Assembly: GCA_029582165.1 (NCBI GenBank)
Contig: CM055881.1
Span: 24,161,594 to 24,225,593, forward strand
Direction of reading: 5' to 3'
Length of the DNA: 64,000 bases
From: Portulaca oleracea
Lineage: Eukaryota > Streptophyta > Magnoliopsida > Caryophyllales > Portulacaceae
Below, in pieces: positions 31,470 through 43,142 of the stretch. A program made the translations under genes and the position numbers. Below the pieces are notes generated by a model, which made no database searches, was not told the DNA's origin, and saw nothing but the letters and a program-made list of their open reading frames with translations. Within the stretch, counting starts at the first letter, position 1. The number at the start of each line of letters is the position of its first letter.

Positions 31470-33075
31470 TATAGCGTGGTTTTGTATACCCGGGTTTTGT
31501 CATTCTTCTCAGGGAGCGAGGGGCCTTGGCTAAAGGTATTAGTCAAGAACGGATCTAGAATTCTAGGTTCGCAAAAGGTGAGGGTAAGGTAACTAATCTA
31601 AGCAAACATGAAGAAACAAAGAAACTAAGGTCAGGTCAAAGGGGAAAATGGGCTTCGGAGGCTTTTCGGGATGCAAACGGGAACGAGGAGGCAGGTTTTG
31701 TAATAAGAGAGTGAAAACTGAGGAAACCCAAATGAGAATTCTGTTGGAAAAGGCCGCGGGATTCCCCCTTTCGAAGGTAATCCAGATGAACTTCCCCGAA
31801 ATCCACCACGGACACTGGAGGTTAATTGAACAGAATTCCCTAGTTAGTTTCTATCTCACTCTCGTGAGCGAGTGCCAACTATCCCATCTCCAACCTTCCA
31901 TTGACAAGCGTTAGATGTATTTGGGAGCTTTCGGACCCGAATACACCCTACTTGAAGGAAGGATTGGAGCGGGAAAGTGGTTTTCCCCTTAATCATTCTC
32001 TAAAATGCTAACCCATTCACACCCTTAATTACCCCCTAACCCATTAGGGTTCTAACCACTACTCATCACAACAACTAAACTAGCATCAACAAAACCAACC
32101 TTAAGCATGGATTCTAACATGGAATAAGTAAAACTCAACCAAAGTAATTGAAATGGCAACAATGAACGACCAAGCAACAAAGAGGCAATTAAAAGAAAGC
32201 AATTAAAGTAGCAAGTAATAACAAAAAAGATTAAGGAAGGAATTCACCTATCAAAGGAGTAATGAACAAGGATGAACAAGAGAAAAGTTGCTTCCAACAA
32301 TCTTCAATCAACAATACAATCAAAGTAACAATCTCTAGTGGAAATCTCACTAATCATTCACTAATTAAACCCTAATTACAACCTAAGAGCTAGGTAAACC
32401 TAGCTTAGAGTCTCCTAAGACTCCCTAAAAAGCTCTCCCAATATAATCTCAGCCTAGGGTTTATATACAAAGCAAAGAAGTTACTTAAAACGTTGTCGTT
32501 CAAGCCGTAAAATCGCGTGAAATTATAGTCTGTCGCAGGCGCGACCACCCAGGTAGCGGGTGCTACCACTCAGGTAGCGGGCGCGACCACCCTGATAGCG
32601 GGCGCGAGCATGAGAAAAGTGCTCAGGCGATTTTTTTGTGCGCTAGGTAGCGAGCGCTACCTCTCAGGTCACGGGTGCAACCCTCATCTGGACGGAGCTT
32701 GTCGCGGGCGCGACCACCCAGGTAGCGGGTGCTACCACCTTCTGGACCATTTCTTCCCTTCTCTTTCCAGGTTGTGGCGCCCGCTACAATGGCTGTAGCG
32801 GGTGCTACGACCCCGATTTCCTTCAAACTTGGGGAAAAGGTTCCCGGGTCGACTCCGCCTCGGTTCTCGACTTGGCTAGGCTCGGGGAATTACTCGAAAT
32901 TCTCCAAAATGCCCCTAAAAAGCCCCGAAATAGCTCATTTGCTTTGTTTTCCTCCTTAAATGCGAAAAACTTACAAAAGAACGAAAAAGCGGATAAAATC
33001 AATAGAAAAGACTCGGAATTGAGCCAAAATAGCAATTCGAAAAGCGTTATTTAGGCCCAAAAATGGGACTAAACA
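31470..33075 (-). repeat. 3' LTR of the nested Athila-type element
   Basis: It matches 36810-39281 apart from the 862 bp insertion there and scattered substitutions. On the plus strand it begins TATAGCGTGG (TGTAGTGTGG in the other copy) and ends ACTAAACA. It contains about ten copies of the GTAGCGGGYGCTACC-type motif at 32532-32808. It also holds the unoccupied hAT target CGTGAAAT at 32516-32523. Confidence 0.87.
32532..32808 (+). repeat. Array of GTAGCGGGYGCTACC near-palindromes in the 3' LTR
   Basis: Copies start at about 32532, 32553, 32573, 32595, 32647, 32668, 32701, 32722, 32774 (reverse sense, GTGGCGCCCGCTAC) and 32795. Most are joined by an ACCACYCAG linker with 20-22 base spacing. 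The second LTR repeats the array at 38743-39018. Confidence 0.85.
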
Positions 33076-33087
33076 CCCCCCACACTT
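33076..33087 (-). other. Polypurine tract of the nested Athila-type element
   Basis: On the minus strand it reads AAGTGTGGGGGG, immediately before the 3' LTR start TGTTTAGTCCC. This confirms the minus-strand orientation of the element. Confidence 0.75.
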
Positions 33088-34872
33088 GAACTTTTTCTCG
33101 TCCCGAGCAAAACAAAATAAAACACACTAAAAACTAAACACCAACTCCTCTGTTGTGGGAGGAAACGAGTGCATTTAGCATATGCACCATGCCCTTTAAA
33201 CCCCCTGGCAGCCCAGGTGGACGAGATGGGTCTCGTGAGGGTTTGTAGCGGCTATACCCACAAAAGCCAAAGAAAAGGAAAAAGGAGAGAGACAAGGTGA
33301 AAAACAAAACAAAACTCGAAAAAGAAAGAAAAAAAGAACTTGCTTGTTAAAAGAATTATGCAATCAACTACGAGTAAGCAATGCTAATCAACCAAAAGGA
33401 GCGGATATGAGCACATCAAGGATACCTAATCTAAGGTATCGCCAATCTTAGAGATTTTCGACTCCCAAACGTCTCCTACAAAATAAAGTCCTTTGTGCAC
33501 AAGTGCTAGTGTTTCCTAGTTGATTCCAATTGATCCAAAGTAAAAATCACCATCTTAACTCATTTCAAAGCGAAAAGGTCAACAAAGTGTTGCCTTCCCT
33601 CGCTAGTGTCGCCCTTGGCTTGGTGAGGGCCGCGGGAAATGTGAGGAAAGGCCCCACAAATTATTTACTTACAAGTTATTTTCTTTTCTTTTTCTTTTCT
33701 TTCAATTAACACTTTGTTTTTCTAGTTGGCATGTTTCGAGATTAACGCTGCCCGGGAAGGGGTTTACTCTCCCAACGTGGTTTCGCTCCGTACGTAACAA
33801 GGTACTTAAGGGACGAGGGCGCCGCAACCACCCACGTTAAACCATGTTGGTGAACCAACTTTTCGCTAGGTTTCCAATTTTAAGTCGGGTTTTCCGGGAA
33901 TTGGAACGACCCTCCGAAAAGGGGTCACCCTCCCAACTCAGGCTACTCCGTACATAACAAAGTACTTAAGGGTTGTGAGTGCCGCTCACTCACACCAGGC
34001 TTTGTTGATTTAGCTGACAATTAACCATTTAATCAATTTAATTAGCTTCCACTTTTTCAACGAGCTCGAGGGTGAACAACTAAGGTCTCACGGTTTCAAA
34101 GAGGAAGTGAAAAAACAAGAACCTCAAGTTGCAATCAACAAAGTAAATCTAATTAGATGAGTCTTGGCAACACCCGGACTACGCGATTTTAAAAACAAAG
34201 CAAAAACTAAGACTTCGAGCCATTGACTACGCGATTCTAAAAACAAAGCAAAAACTAAAGAAAAAGCAGAAAGCTTTAGGGGTTTTTCACAACTTTGTCT
34301 CCTTTTTTCTTTCTTTTTCACGAAAACTTTTCAAATTTTAGCCTAAAAAGGTCAAAAATAAAAATGGTAGGTGATCTACCCTTGAAACAAATATAACTCC
34401 CCCCCTCCCCCAACACTTAAAACGCCAAATGTCCTCATTATGGTAAGGGTGTCACGTGAAAGGTAGAACAACCACAAAAAGCACATAAAGACACCTAGCA
34501 ATAAAAAGCGGTGGCGACTTGAGCCCACATGGCTCCAACAACAAGATAAACCCAACAAGCACATACTAGGGGCTCGCCATCGAAAGAAAAATCAAGCATG
34601 CAACATGGATAAAAAAATATAACACATTCAAAGGGAGTGGAAAGAGGTTACCTCGAGATCTTCAATTAGAACACTCTCAACCCACGATCCAAAAGAACCA
34701 AGCATAAGGTTAGGATATGCAAATTAAACTACCTAGATACTTAGGTCCTGGCATGCAAGATTAGAGACAAGACAAGAAAAAGAACTGACTAAAAGAAAAC
34801 TGGAAGTTACCTCAAAAGAAAGAAGAAAGAAAAACAAACGAAGAAAAGTATGGGTTACCTCCCATATAGTGC
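33088..34872 (-). other. Non-coding 3' interior of the nested Athila-type element
   Basis: No coding potential is seen. Two diverged copies of a segment of about 160 bases occur (about 33751 and 33910), each with an AAGGGGTYWCYCTCCCAAC part and a TCCGTACRTAACAARGTACT part. A 48-base direct repeat with GACTACGCGATT lies at 34177 and 34225. The part near 33180-33260 matches, in reverse complement, 58320-58420 in the ERdj2 intron. Confidence 0.65.
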
Positions 34873-36617
34873 TTATTTTAGGTCCCTAGCTTGACCCAAT
34901 ACCTGTTTGATCCTTGAAAGACGTGGTGCACATGAGAGAAACATCTTCCATCTCTTCCACCATATTCTTTTCCTCCCCTTCCAGCATTTCCCCACGTTAC
35001 ATGATTGAAGGTCAAGATAGTTTATCAATTTGTTAGTTGACCTTAGGGAAAAAGGGGGCAAAGGCTTCTTATGCTTCCTCCACCTTCGTTTCTTTCTCTT
35101 TTTCCAACATCTCCTAACCACCTTAGTGAAGCAAATAAGTTGTTCCTCCAGAGGTCGAATCGGGTGAAATAGATGAGGAGACAATTTAAACTCCACTTTA
35201 GTTGGTTCCCAGAGTTTTGGACCCTCGGGAACAAGCATGGGTTGCTCACGGTCATCTTGCTTCAATAATTCTTCTTCTTTCTCAACCCCTCCTTAAATTC
35301 TTCTTCCTCAAAATTGCTCAATGTGATCGGGAAAGAAAAGTATGGCTCTATTGAGTACCCATTTATTTCCTCATTGAATTCTTCCTCCTCACCCCGCTTC
35401 TCTTCATTCCCAATTTTGACTACTTCAACCACCACATCCCCTTCTTCATTCATCTTCAACTCATTCTCTTTTTCTCCTTCTCCCAAACATCCCTCCTCCA
35501 CAAAATTTGGTACTTTGGCTTCTTCTTCACTCTAGAGGGTGATAAGATTCACCGGCACCATTGGGGTAGGTTGAGGTTGGACGGGGATAGTTTGTAAAGC
35601 GTAATTTTTCTGAGAAATTTGGGCTCATTGATTTTCAATGCCTTCAATGCGAGCCCTATCCTTCTCTTGGTTTTTCATGATTTGCTTCAGCATTTTCTCT
35701 ATGTTGGACTCTTGAAATGGTTGGAACTCTTGAAGTTGAGGGGTAGGTTGGTGGTAAGTGGGTTGCCAAACTTGTTGGTCTTGGTAGCTTAGTGAGAAAT
35801 GTTGGATATTTTGATTGAAAGCTTGAGTCTCCTGCCTGATTTCCAATTGGTTGGTTGCTCCATCAGATACCACCTTCTGTTGCATCTCTTGGTCGATGCC
35901 CATAAGGAGTTTGATTGTGGGTTCGCTCTCCAAGGAATATCCTCCATCTCCTGAACTCCGGTAGCTTCCCCAAGAAGGAGAATGTTGAAATAATTCATGA
36001 AGGAAGACATTTGCTTGATGCTCGGTCTTCATAAGGAACATTCCTTCAAATGCAATGTCAATTGACTCTTTGAGATCGTCTTGAAGCCCATGGTAAAACT
36101 GATGTAACAATAACCAATCCGGCAGATTGTAATGCGGACATCGCCTTTGGAGACTTTTGAATCTTGCCCATGATTCGAAGAGAGTTTCTCCCGGCTCTTG
36201 CTTGAAGTTCAAGGTGGCTTGTCGGAGCCTATGCGTCTCATCGGCCGGGAGGAAATGGTAAAGAAAATCATAGCTCAATGTGTCCCAAGTAGTATATATG
36301 CCGAGTGGGCAAATGTCGAGTCACATCTTAACTTTTCTCTCCAAAGTAAGAGGGAAGAGCTTCAATTTCAAGAACTCCGAAGATACCTCTGGCATATGCA
36401 CAAAACCAATCCGATCTTCAAATCTTCTAATATGATCGACGAGATTCTCGAAGGCATCCCCATGGAATTGGTTTCTCTCAAAAGCATCCAGCAGGCATGG
36501 TTTAAACTCAAATGTTGTGGTGGGGGGTAATGGCGGTAGGATTATGGGATTGCCTCCCGTACCCGATGATGGAACGGAGTATGATAGGAGGGTATGGTGT
36601 GGATCAGGCTTGGCCAT
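34873..36617 (-). pseudogene. gag of the nested Athila-type element
   Basis: On the minus strand an ATG at 36617 opens a 98-residue piece with LVDHIRRFEDRIGFVHM and LKLFPLTLERKVKM. After a frame break, 36278-35625 continues with the retrotransposon gag core: YHFLPADETHRLRQATLNFK, ETLFESWARFKSLQRRCPHY, LPDWLLLHQFYHGL. Downstream pieces at 35501-35262 (Glu-rich) and 35265-34873 (TKVEFKLSPHLFHPIRP) look like the gag C-terminus. It encodes a capsid, with no linked enzymes. Confidence 0.8.
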
Positions 36618-36786
36618 CGGGGCTTGATGTCACCTACGGTCTCTGATCGGCACTAGTGCGAATCTGCTTACACCAAAGAAAACAAAAGAAGCATCAAATT
36701 CCCTAGGACCCAAACAACTGATCTCTAGCGAAGAAAACAATCTAAACTACTCTTAACCAAAGGAACCTAAAGCTAGGGGCACTAGC

Positions 36787-36804
36787 TCCCCGGCAACGGC
36801 GCCA
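36787..36804 (-). other. Primer binding site of the nested Athila-type element
   Basis: On the minus strand it reads TGGCGCCGTTGCCGGGGA. It sits a few bases inside the 5' LTR (LTR end CACTACA, then CAAAA). Confidence 0.85.
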
Positions 36805-36809
36805 TTTTG

Positions 36810-39281
36810 TGTAGTGTGGTTTTGTATACCCCGGTTTTGTCGTTCTTCTCAGGGAGCGAAGGGCCTTGGCTAAAGATATTGGTCAAGAACGGGTCTAGAA
36901 TGCTAAGGTCGAAAAAGGTGAGGGTAAGGTAACTAATCTAAGCAAACATGAAGAAACAAAGAAACTAAGGTTAGGTCAAAGGGGAAAATGGGCTTCGAAG
37001 GCTTTTCGGGATGCAAACAGGAACGGGGAGGCAGGTTTTGCAATAAGAGAGTGAAAACTGAGGAAACCCAAATGAGAATTCTGTTGGGAAAGGCCACGGG
37101 ATTCCCCCTTTCGAAAGTAATCCAAATGAACTTCCCCGAAATCCACCACGGACCCCGGAGGTTAATTGAACAGAATTCCCTAGTTAGTCTCTATCTCACT
37201 CTCGTGAGCGAGTGCCAACTATTCCCTCTCCAACCTTCCATTGACAAGTTTTGGATGTATTTGGGAGCTTTCGGATCTGAATACACCCACTTGAAGGAAG
37301 GATTGGAGCGGGAAAGTGGTTTTCCCCTTAATCATTCTCTAAAATGCTAACTCATTCCTAATTACCCATTCACACCCTTAATTACCCCTAACCCATTAGG
37401 GTTCTAAACACTACTCATCACAACAACTAAACTAGCATCAACAAAACCAACCTTAAGCATGGATTCTAACATGGAATAAGTAAAACTCAACCAAAGTAAT
37501 TGAAATGGCAATAATGAACGACCAAGCAACAAAGAGGCAATTAAAAGAAAGCAATTAAAGTAGCAAGTAATAACAAAAAATATTAAGGAAGGAATTCACC
37601 TATCAAAGGAGTAATGAACAAGAGAAAAGTTTCTTCCAACAATCTTCAATCAGCAATACAATCAAAGTAACAATCTCTAGTGGAAATCTCACTAATCACT
37701 CACTAATTAAACCCTAATTAGAACCTAAGAGCTAGGTAAACCTAGCTTAGAGTCTCCTAAGACTCCCTAAAAAGCTCTCCCAATATAATCTCAGCCTAGG
37801 GTTTATATACAAAGCAAAAAGTTACTTAAAACATTGTTGTTCAAGTCGTAGAATCGCGTGAAATAGACCTGGCAATTCTCGACCCGACCCGGAAACCCGA
37901 CCCATACCGACTCGCAAAAAATGGGTTTTGAACACGAAATTCCGACCCGGGACCCGAAAATGACCCAACCCAAAGGACCCGGTAAAAAACGGGTCAGGTT
38001 CGAGTCGACCCGTTGGGTCAGACACTTTAATTTTAAGTGTTTTGTCTACTTTGGCCTTGTACAAAAAAATGGGCCCATTTCATGAAAATTAAGGCCCAAA
38101 AGTAGAATATTTGGTGGCTTTGGAAAGTTATGCGTAGAGAGAGACATACAAATGAAATAATCAAACAACAAATGACCAAAACAAAACCCTAACATTGTCA
38201 CTCACTCACTCTTTCAGTGAACCCTCAAACTCCTGCAGTCCCGCCGCTCTCCTCTCTTTCAATAAAATAGTGTATTATTGTCTAAGGTCAAAGTTCAGTG
38301 TATTGTTTTCCAATATCCTAAAAGTTCAGTATATTAGCATCCCAAAACCCTATATATTTCATAAGTGTTGTTATTCGTGGATTGTTGACGTAAACCGCAT
38401 AATACTTGTAGACTTGAAGATTGTCAAATTTTGTCCTTTAGGTGTATAGTAATATGTCTATACAACTATGACATATCGTGGTGGTCGAACTTGGAATAGA
38501 ATGGTACATTACACAGGTGTCTTTGACTAATTATAATCAATTTTATTAGTTGTAAGTGACTGAGAAAAAAGGCGGTCATGACCCGTAAACCCGACCCAAA
38601 CCGCCCGAAATCGGAATACACCCGACCCGTATTTACCCGAACCCGAAATACACCCGACCCGTATTTACCCGAACCCGATATACGACCGACCCGTAACCCG
38701 CCCGCCCGCCCGTATTGACAGGTCTACGTGAAATTGTAGTCTGTCGCAGGCGCGACCACCCAGGTAGCGGGTGCTACCACTCAGGTAGCGGGCGCGACCA
38801 CCCTGATAGCGGGCGCAACCATGAGAAAAGTGCTCAGGCGGTTTTTTTGTGCGCTAGGTAGCGGGCGCTACCTCTCAGGTCGCGGGTGCAACCCTCATCT
38901 GGACGGAGCTTGTCGCGGGCGCGACCACCCATGTAGCGGGTGCTACCACCTTCTGGACCATTTCTTCCTTTCTCTTTCCAGGTTGTGGCACCCACTACAA
39001 TGGTTGTAGCGGGTGCTACGACCCTGATTTCCTTCAAACTTGGGGAAAAGGTTCCCGGGTCGACTCCGCCTCGGTTCTCGGCTCGGCTAGGCTTGGAGAA
39101 TTACTCAGAATTCTCCAAAATGCCCCTAAAAAGCCCCGAAATAGCTCATTTACTTTGTTTTACTCCTTAAATGCGAAAACCTACAAAAGAACGAAAAAGC
39201 GGATAAAAACAATAGAAAAGACTTGGAATCGAGCCAAAATAGCAAGTTGAAAGGCATTATTTAGGCCCAAAAATGGGAACA
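36810..39281 (-). repeat. 5' LTR of the nested Athila-type element, carrying a hAT insertion
   Basis: It corresponds to 31470-33075 but is 862 + 8 bases longer because of the insertion at 37865-38726. The GTAGCGGGYGCTACC array recurs at 38743-39018. On the plus strand it begins TGTAGTGTGG and ends GGGAACA. Confidence 0.87.
37865..38726 (+). mobile_element. Non-autonomous hAT element with perfect 8 bp target duplication
   Basis: It starts AGACCTGGCAATTC and ends GTATTGACAGGTCTA. The ends are inverted repeats of the plant hAT type. CGTGAAAT flanks both sides (37857-37864 and 38727-38734). The sister LTR has the single empty site at 32516-32523. The interior has no transposase. Subterminal regions are full of CCCGACCCG and ACCCGAA words, with a 32-base tandem repeat near 38615-38678. 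Its left end is similar to that of the hAT at 23750. Confidence 0.92.
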
Positions 39282-41580
39282 CTAGGTAAAGTTAATCATA
39301 GAGTGTGTAACCACAGTACGCTATCCAGTCCTCATGAATGGGGTCCCATCCCCTCCTTTCATTCCTGAAGGTGGCTTGAGACAGGGTGATTCGCTATCCC
39401 CTTACCTCTTCATACTTTTCCTAGATATTTTGGGCGATTTCCTGCACAGAGAACAGAACCTCAAGAAAATAAAAGGGGTGAAGGTGGCCAGGGGTAGTCC
39501 GAAAGTCACACACATGTTTTTTGCAAATGATTCGATGTTTTCTACAGATTTAAGGGCGGACTATTGCCTTAATCTGAAGTCCATAATCGACGACTTTTGC
39601 ATAGTCTCGGGTCAAACAATCAATATTCAGAAGTCAAGAATCATGACATCCCCCAACACCACAGTGGAGGATAAGCAGGGGATGCAAGTCATCTTTGGGT
39701 ATCATATTGAGGAGATTTTTAACAAATATCTGGGAATTCCGCATATCATTGGTAGGTCCAAGACATCACAGTTTAGATTTCTCTCTGACATCATCTCGCA
39801 CAGGCTCCTGAATTGGAAGGCATCCCTTTTATCATCGGCCGGAAAACTGGTCCTAATCAATTCAGTCCACTCTGAATAATCACATTCTGGCGCCTTTACA
39901 AAGTCCCAGTGAAAGTGGCAAAACAAATGGACAACATTATGACTAGATTTTTTTGGTGGACTAGTGCGGGGGGCGGGGCCGGGGGGGAAGGAAAACATTG
40001 GGCAACTAAATCCAAACTCTTCGCTCCAAGAGGAGTAGGGGGTTGGGATTGAGGAAAACGGAATGGGTGAATGATGCGTTGTTGATCAAACAGGCTTGGA
40101 GACTCATGCATAACCAGAACAGCCTGTTATCCAAAATCTACAAGTCGAGGTATAAGACATCGACCCCAATCACGATTAACAATGCCAGGTTTTCTACAGG
40201 CTCGTGGGGTTGGAAGAGCATGTGCAAGGCTGTGAGCAAAGTCCAAGATGGCATGAGGGTGAGAGTGGGTAATGGCCTACATACCCGGATTCTAGGACAC
40301 AACTGGACAGGCCAAGGGGAAGTCAAGCTCAAACCAGGCACTAGTATTACAGAGTGGCAAAATTCCAACATGCATGAGCTGATGCTTCAAAACCCAAAAC
40401 GTTGGAACATCCCCTTAATCAGAAATTCTTTTGAACGGGGCTCCTCGGAGATAATCTTGGCCTATCCTATCAAGGAGAATGTGGAGGAAGATGAAATCTT
40501 TTGGGGCGGTACTCGAAATGGTATGCTCACTACAAAATCAGCTTATTTCCATTTGTGGTTTGCAGAGAATAGTGATGACCTAGGACATGAAGGAAGCGAT
40601 GGCACCACCAGTTTAAGGTTCTGGAAGAAATTTTGGGCGACTAAAGCCCCTAAGAAATGGAAGGTTCTGGTTTAGCGAATCTTAAAGGATGCGTTACCTC
40701 TTAATGGGAAGAGCGCATGTTGGGATCCAGGAACCAGCCCCTGGTGCGCAATGTGTGGAGGGGCAGTGGAGGACAGGGAACATCTTTTTAGGGTCTGCAC
40801 TTGGGCTTCTCGTATCTGGTTTGCATCTTCTCTAGGGATTAGGGATACTATGCATAGCATAATCCCCATTGATCAATGGATCAGCAACTGGTTACGGCTG
40901 ATTTGGAAAGATAAGGGGAACGGAATAAAATTATCTCAGGAATTCTTGGCAACTTGTTGGTTTATCTGGATCACAAGAGATAGGATAACCATTAACAATG
41001 AGTGGATTAACCCAGGGATAATACCAGGCTGGATCCGCACAGAACTCAGCCTCCTTACAAAAGGAGGGCGGGAGGGAGGATGCCGCACTTTTGGTTCAAG
41101 GGACAGGGTCCCCACAAATTACAACCAACCGAGAGATGGAGTTTATCTGGACTTCCAACCAAGCTCAAGAAACCGATGGGATCTTCTGCTGTGATGGAGC
41201 TTGGCACAGTAATACTTTGAGAGGAGGTATTGGGTGGGTCCTAACTTAACATGGAAGGAAAACAGAACAACATGCACAACCTGAGCTGGGGCTGTCTGCC
41301 CTCCAAATGGAACTATCTACGGTAGAGAATGCATTGGACAGAGCTCGAAGGAAATGTTTAAGGATTTCATCATTAACACAGATTCGGTGGAGGTGGTTCA
41401 AGCTTTTAGGGATATAGATAGTTGTCCGCAATTCTGTAGGAGTATTGTGTCATCTTGCAAGTCCTTATTAGTAGATTTAAGTTTATGTAAGATTAGGAAG
41501 TTAGTAGGTGTGTAGTTAAGGAAGCTCATATTCTGGCACAGGGAGCCAGAAACCTAGCCCTTCCTTAGCTGTCTTTATTT
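39282..41580 (+). pseudogene. LINE ORF2, 3' part: RT, zinc-binding region and RNase H
   Basis: RT resumes with KLIIECVTTVRYPVLMNGVP, then GGLRQGDSLSPYLFILFLD and KVTHMFFANDSMFS, where the usual catalytic FADD reads FAND. The next frame (40043-40675) holds the thumb/linker region and GNGLHTRILGHNW. A TAG at 40673 lies at an expected Trp (KVLVW-like). Then come RILKDALPLNGKSACWD and a zinc-binding C-X2-C-X7-H-X4-C at about 40750-40802 (CAMCGGAVEDREHLFRVC). Decayed RNase H remains, such as INTDSVEVVQAF, end near 41580. Confidence 0.82.
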
Positions 41581-41612
41581 TCTGTACTCTGTCTTAATTG
41601 CCAAAAAAAAGT

Positions 41613-43142
41613 AGGCTGAAATAAGTTTATAATAAATTGTATTTTACAAACAAGTTCTTGATAATGGGTTCAACTAATAAGCACACAATTTAACAAAAAA
41701 AAATCTTTTCCTTTACTATTTGTTGAGTGCCTACTTGATTGCCTGGTTTTCAATTTATAATTTTTTTTGGTTATTTTTTTCCTTGGTGGATTGAAGGACA
41801 ACTTCTTATTATTGGTTTCCATATTCTATATGTTCCAGATATTGGGGGGCCTATAAAATTTGTGGGTATATGCTAAATTAGTAGAAATTGGTTAGCAAAT
41901 TATGAGTAAATAGAAACTAAATTTTTATTATTTATTTATCTATATTTATTAAAATTCATTTAAAATTACCAAACATTATTAAAACTTTCAAAAAAAATAA
42001 TCAAAATTCATTAAAAATTGTTAAAACTTACTTTACCTTACCTTAACTTAATTTAATGTTAGAGGTTTACTGTTACTCGTTTTCCATTTGCTGTTATAGC
42101 GTCGTGGCTCAGCCTCGGATTTGCATCCTCTCCGCTCCATATCCTCTCCTTTGTGTTGCCCAAATTTCCTACTCTCCCAGTTTAGATATTAGCTACACTA
42201 CAACATACGCCTGTTTTTGCATCTTCCCAGTTGTCCCTCCTCTCCCCAGTTTGCACTGCTTCTTTCTCCGCTTCAATTGTCTCAACCACCATTACAACCA
42301 CCATCCCTACCCACCTACGGAATTCCAACTCTTATACCCACCAATATTTCCGGTAACTCCATTTTTTACTGAATATATATCTTCTTTTATTCAATCTCTG
42401 AAGCTTATCTGACCCATATACTTCGTCTTCCACTTCATGTGCTAACAATTAATCTTATCCAATTCCATCGGATTCTATTGACGGGAATGTGTTTGTTTCT
42501 CGGAATGATGGAAGTCAATATGGGGCTTCTTACACTTTAAACTAATATGGGGCCTGTCAGACTTTCTATTCAATCTAAAGGTTTTAAGTATCACCTATCA
42601 AACAAGCATAATTGAGTAGGCTAGTAATCCGTAAAGGGAATACTTTATGAGAAATTGATTTTATAAGCTTATCAGAAATTGATTTTATAGGTTGGTGACT
42701 GCAGTTAGATATGGATTGAGTACATCATGGATACAAGCAAATGACTCCGTGTGTAAATATCAAATGAATCTATTTCTGTTTATTCTTTTGCAATTTAATA
42801 TGCTCAGTCCATTCATTTTGGTCAATATTTGTGTTCAAAAATTAAGAATCAGAACCTCTGTTCGAGAAATAGCTTTCAATTTTGATTGTTTACTGTATTC
42901 AGTTCATTCATTTTGGTCGATATTGTGCTCAAAAATTAAGAGTTAGAACCTCTGTCCAACAAAAAGTTGTCCTTATAGCCTGGCGAAATTATCTTGCAGG
43001 TGTAATTGACTCTCATCAAATTTCATAGATTGGATGTAGGATTTTTGTATATGTAGTTCCTGTAATTTTGCAAACTATAATGGCAATTTTTTTCATCTGT
43101 TGTGTTGATCTGTAATTGCAATTTGTATGTCAAGTTTGGTGC
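41613..43142 (+). other. AT-rich intergenic DNA, probably a Helitron relic
   Basis: There is no gene. AT-rich sequence includes ACCTTACCTTAACTTAA near 42033, which resembles the GGTAAGGTAAGG words at 22730-22930 in reverse sense. A segment with TTCATTTTGGTC occurs twice (about 42812 and 42907). The stretch ends at a Helitron-like terminus. No 5' end could be set. Confidence 0.45.

Larger units (their letters stand above)
31470..39281 (-). mobile_element. Non-autonomous Athila-lineage LTR retrotransposon (gag only), nested in the LINE
   Basis: Related LTRs flank a 3.7 kb interior: 31470-33075 is the 3' LTR and 36810-39281 the 5' LTR in the element's minus-strand sense. The PBS reads TGGCGCCGTTGCCGGGGA on the minus strand (36804-36787), the usual Athila site. 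The polypurine tract AAGTGTGGGGGG is on the minus strand at 33087-33076. Gag remains lie at 34873-36617. No protease, RT, RNase H or integrase is detectable, so mobility would have needed enzymes in trans. It lies in the LINE's RT gene. Confidence 0.87.
27300..41612 (+). mobile_element. L1-type LINE, split by a nested LTR element
   Basis: ORF1 (DUF4283-like and CCHC knuckle) and ORF2 (endonuclease, RT, zinc-binding C-terminus, RNase H) follow one another on the plus strand. The RT is interrupted at 31469 and resumes at 39282. The element ends with TTGCCAAAAAAAAG at about 41600-41611, a short poly(A) tail typical of plant L1 elements. Several stops and frameshifts make it non-functional. The 5' boundary at about 27300 is approximate, and no target duplication was recognised. 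Confidence 0.85.
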
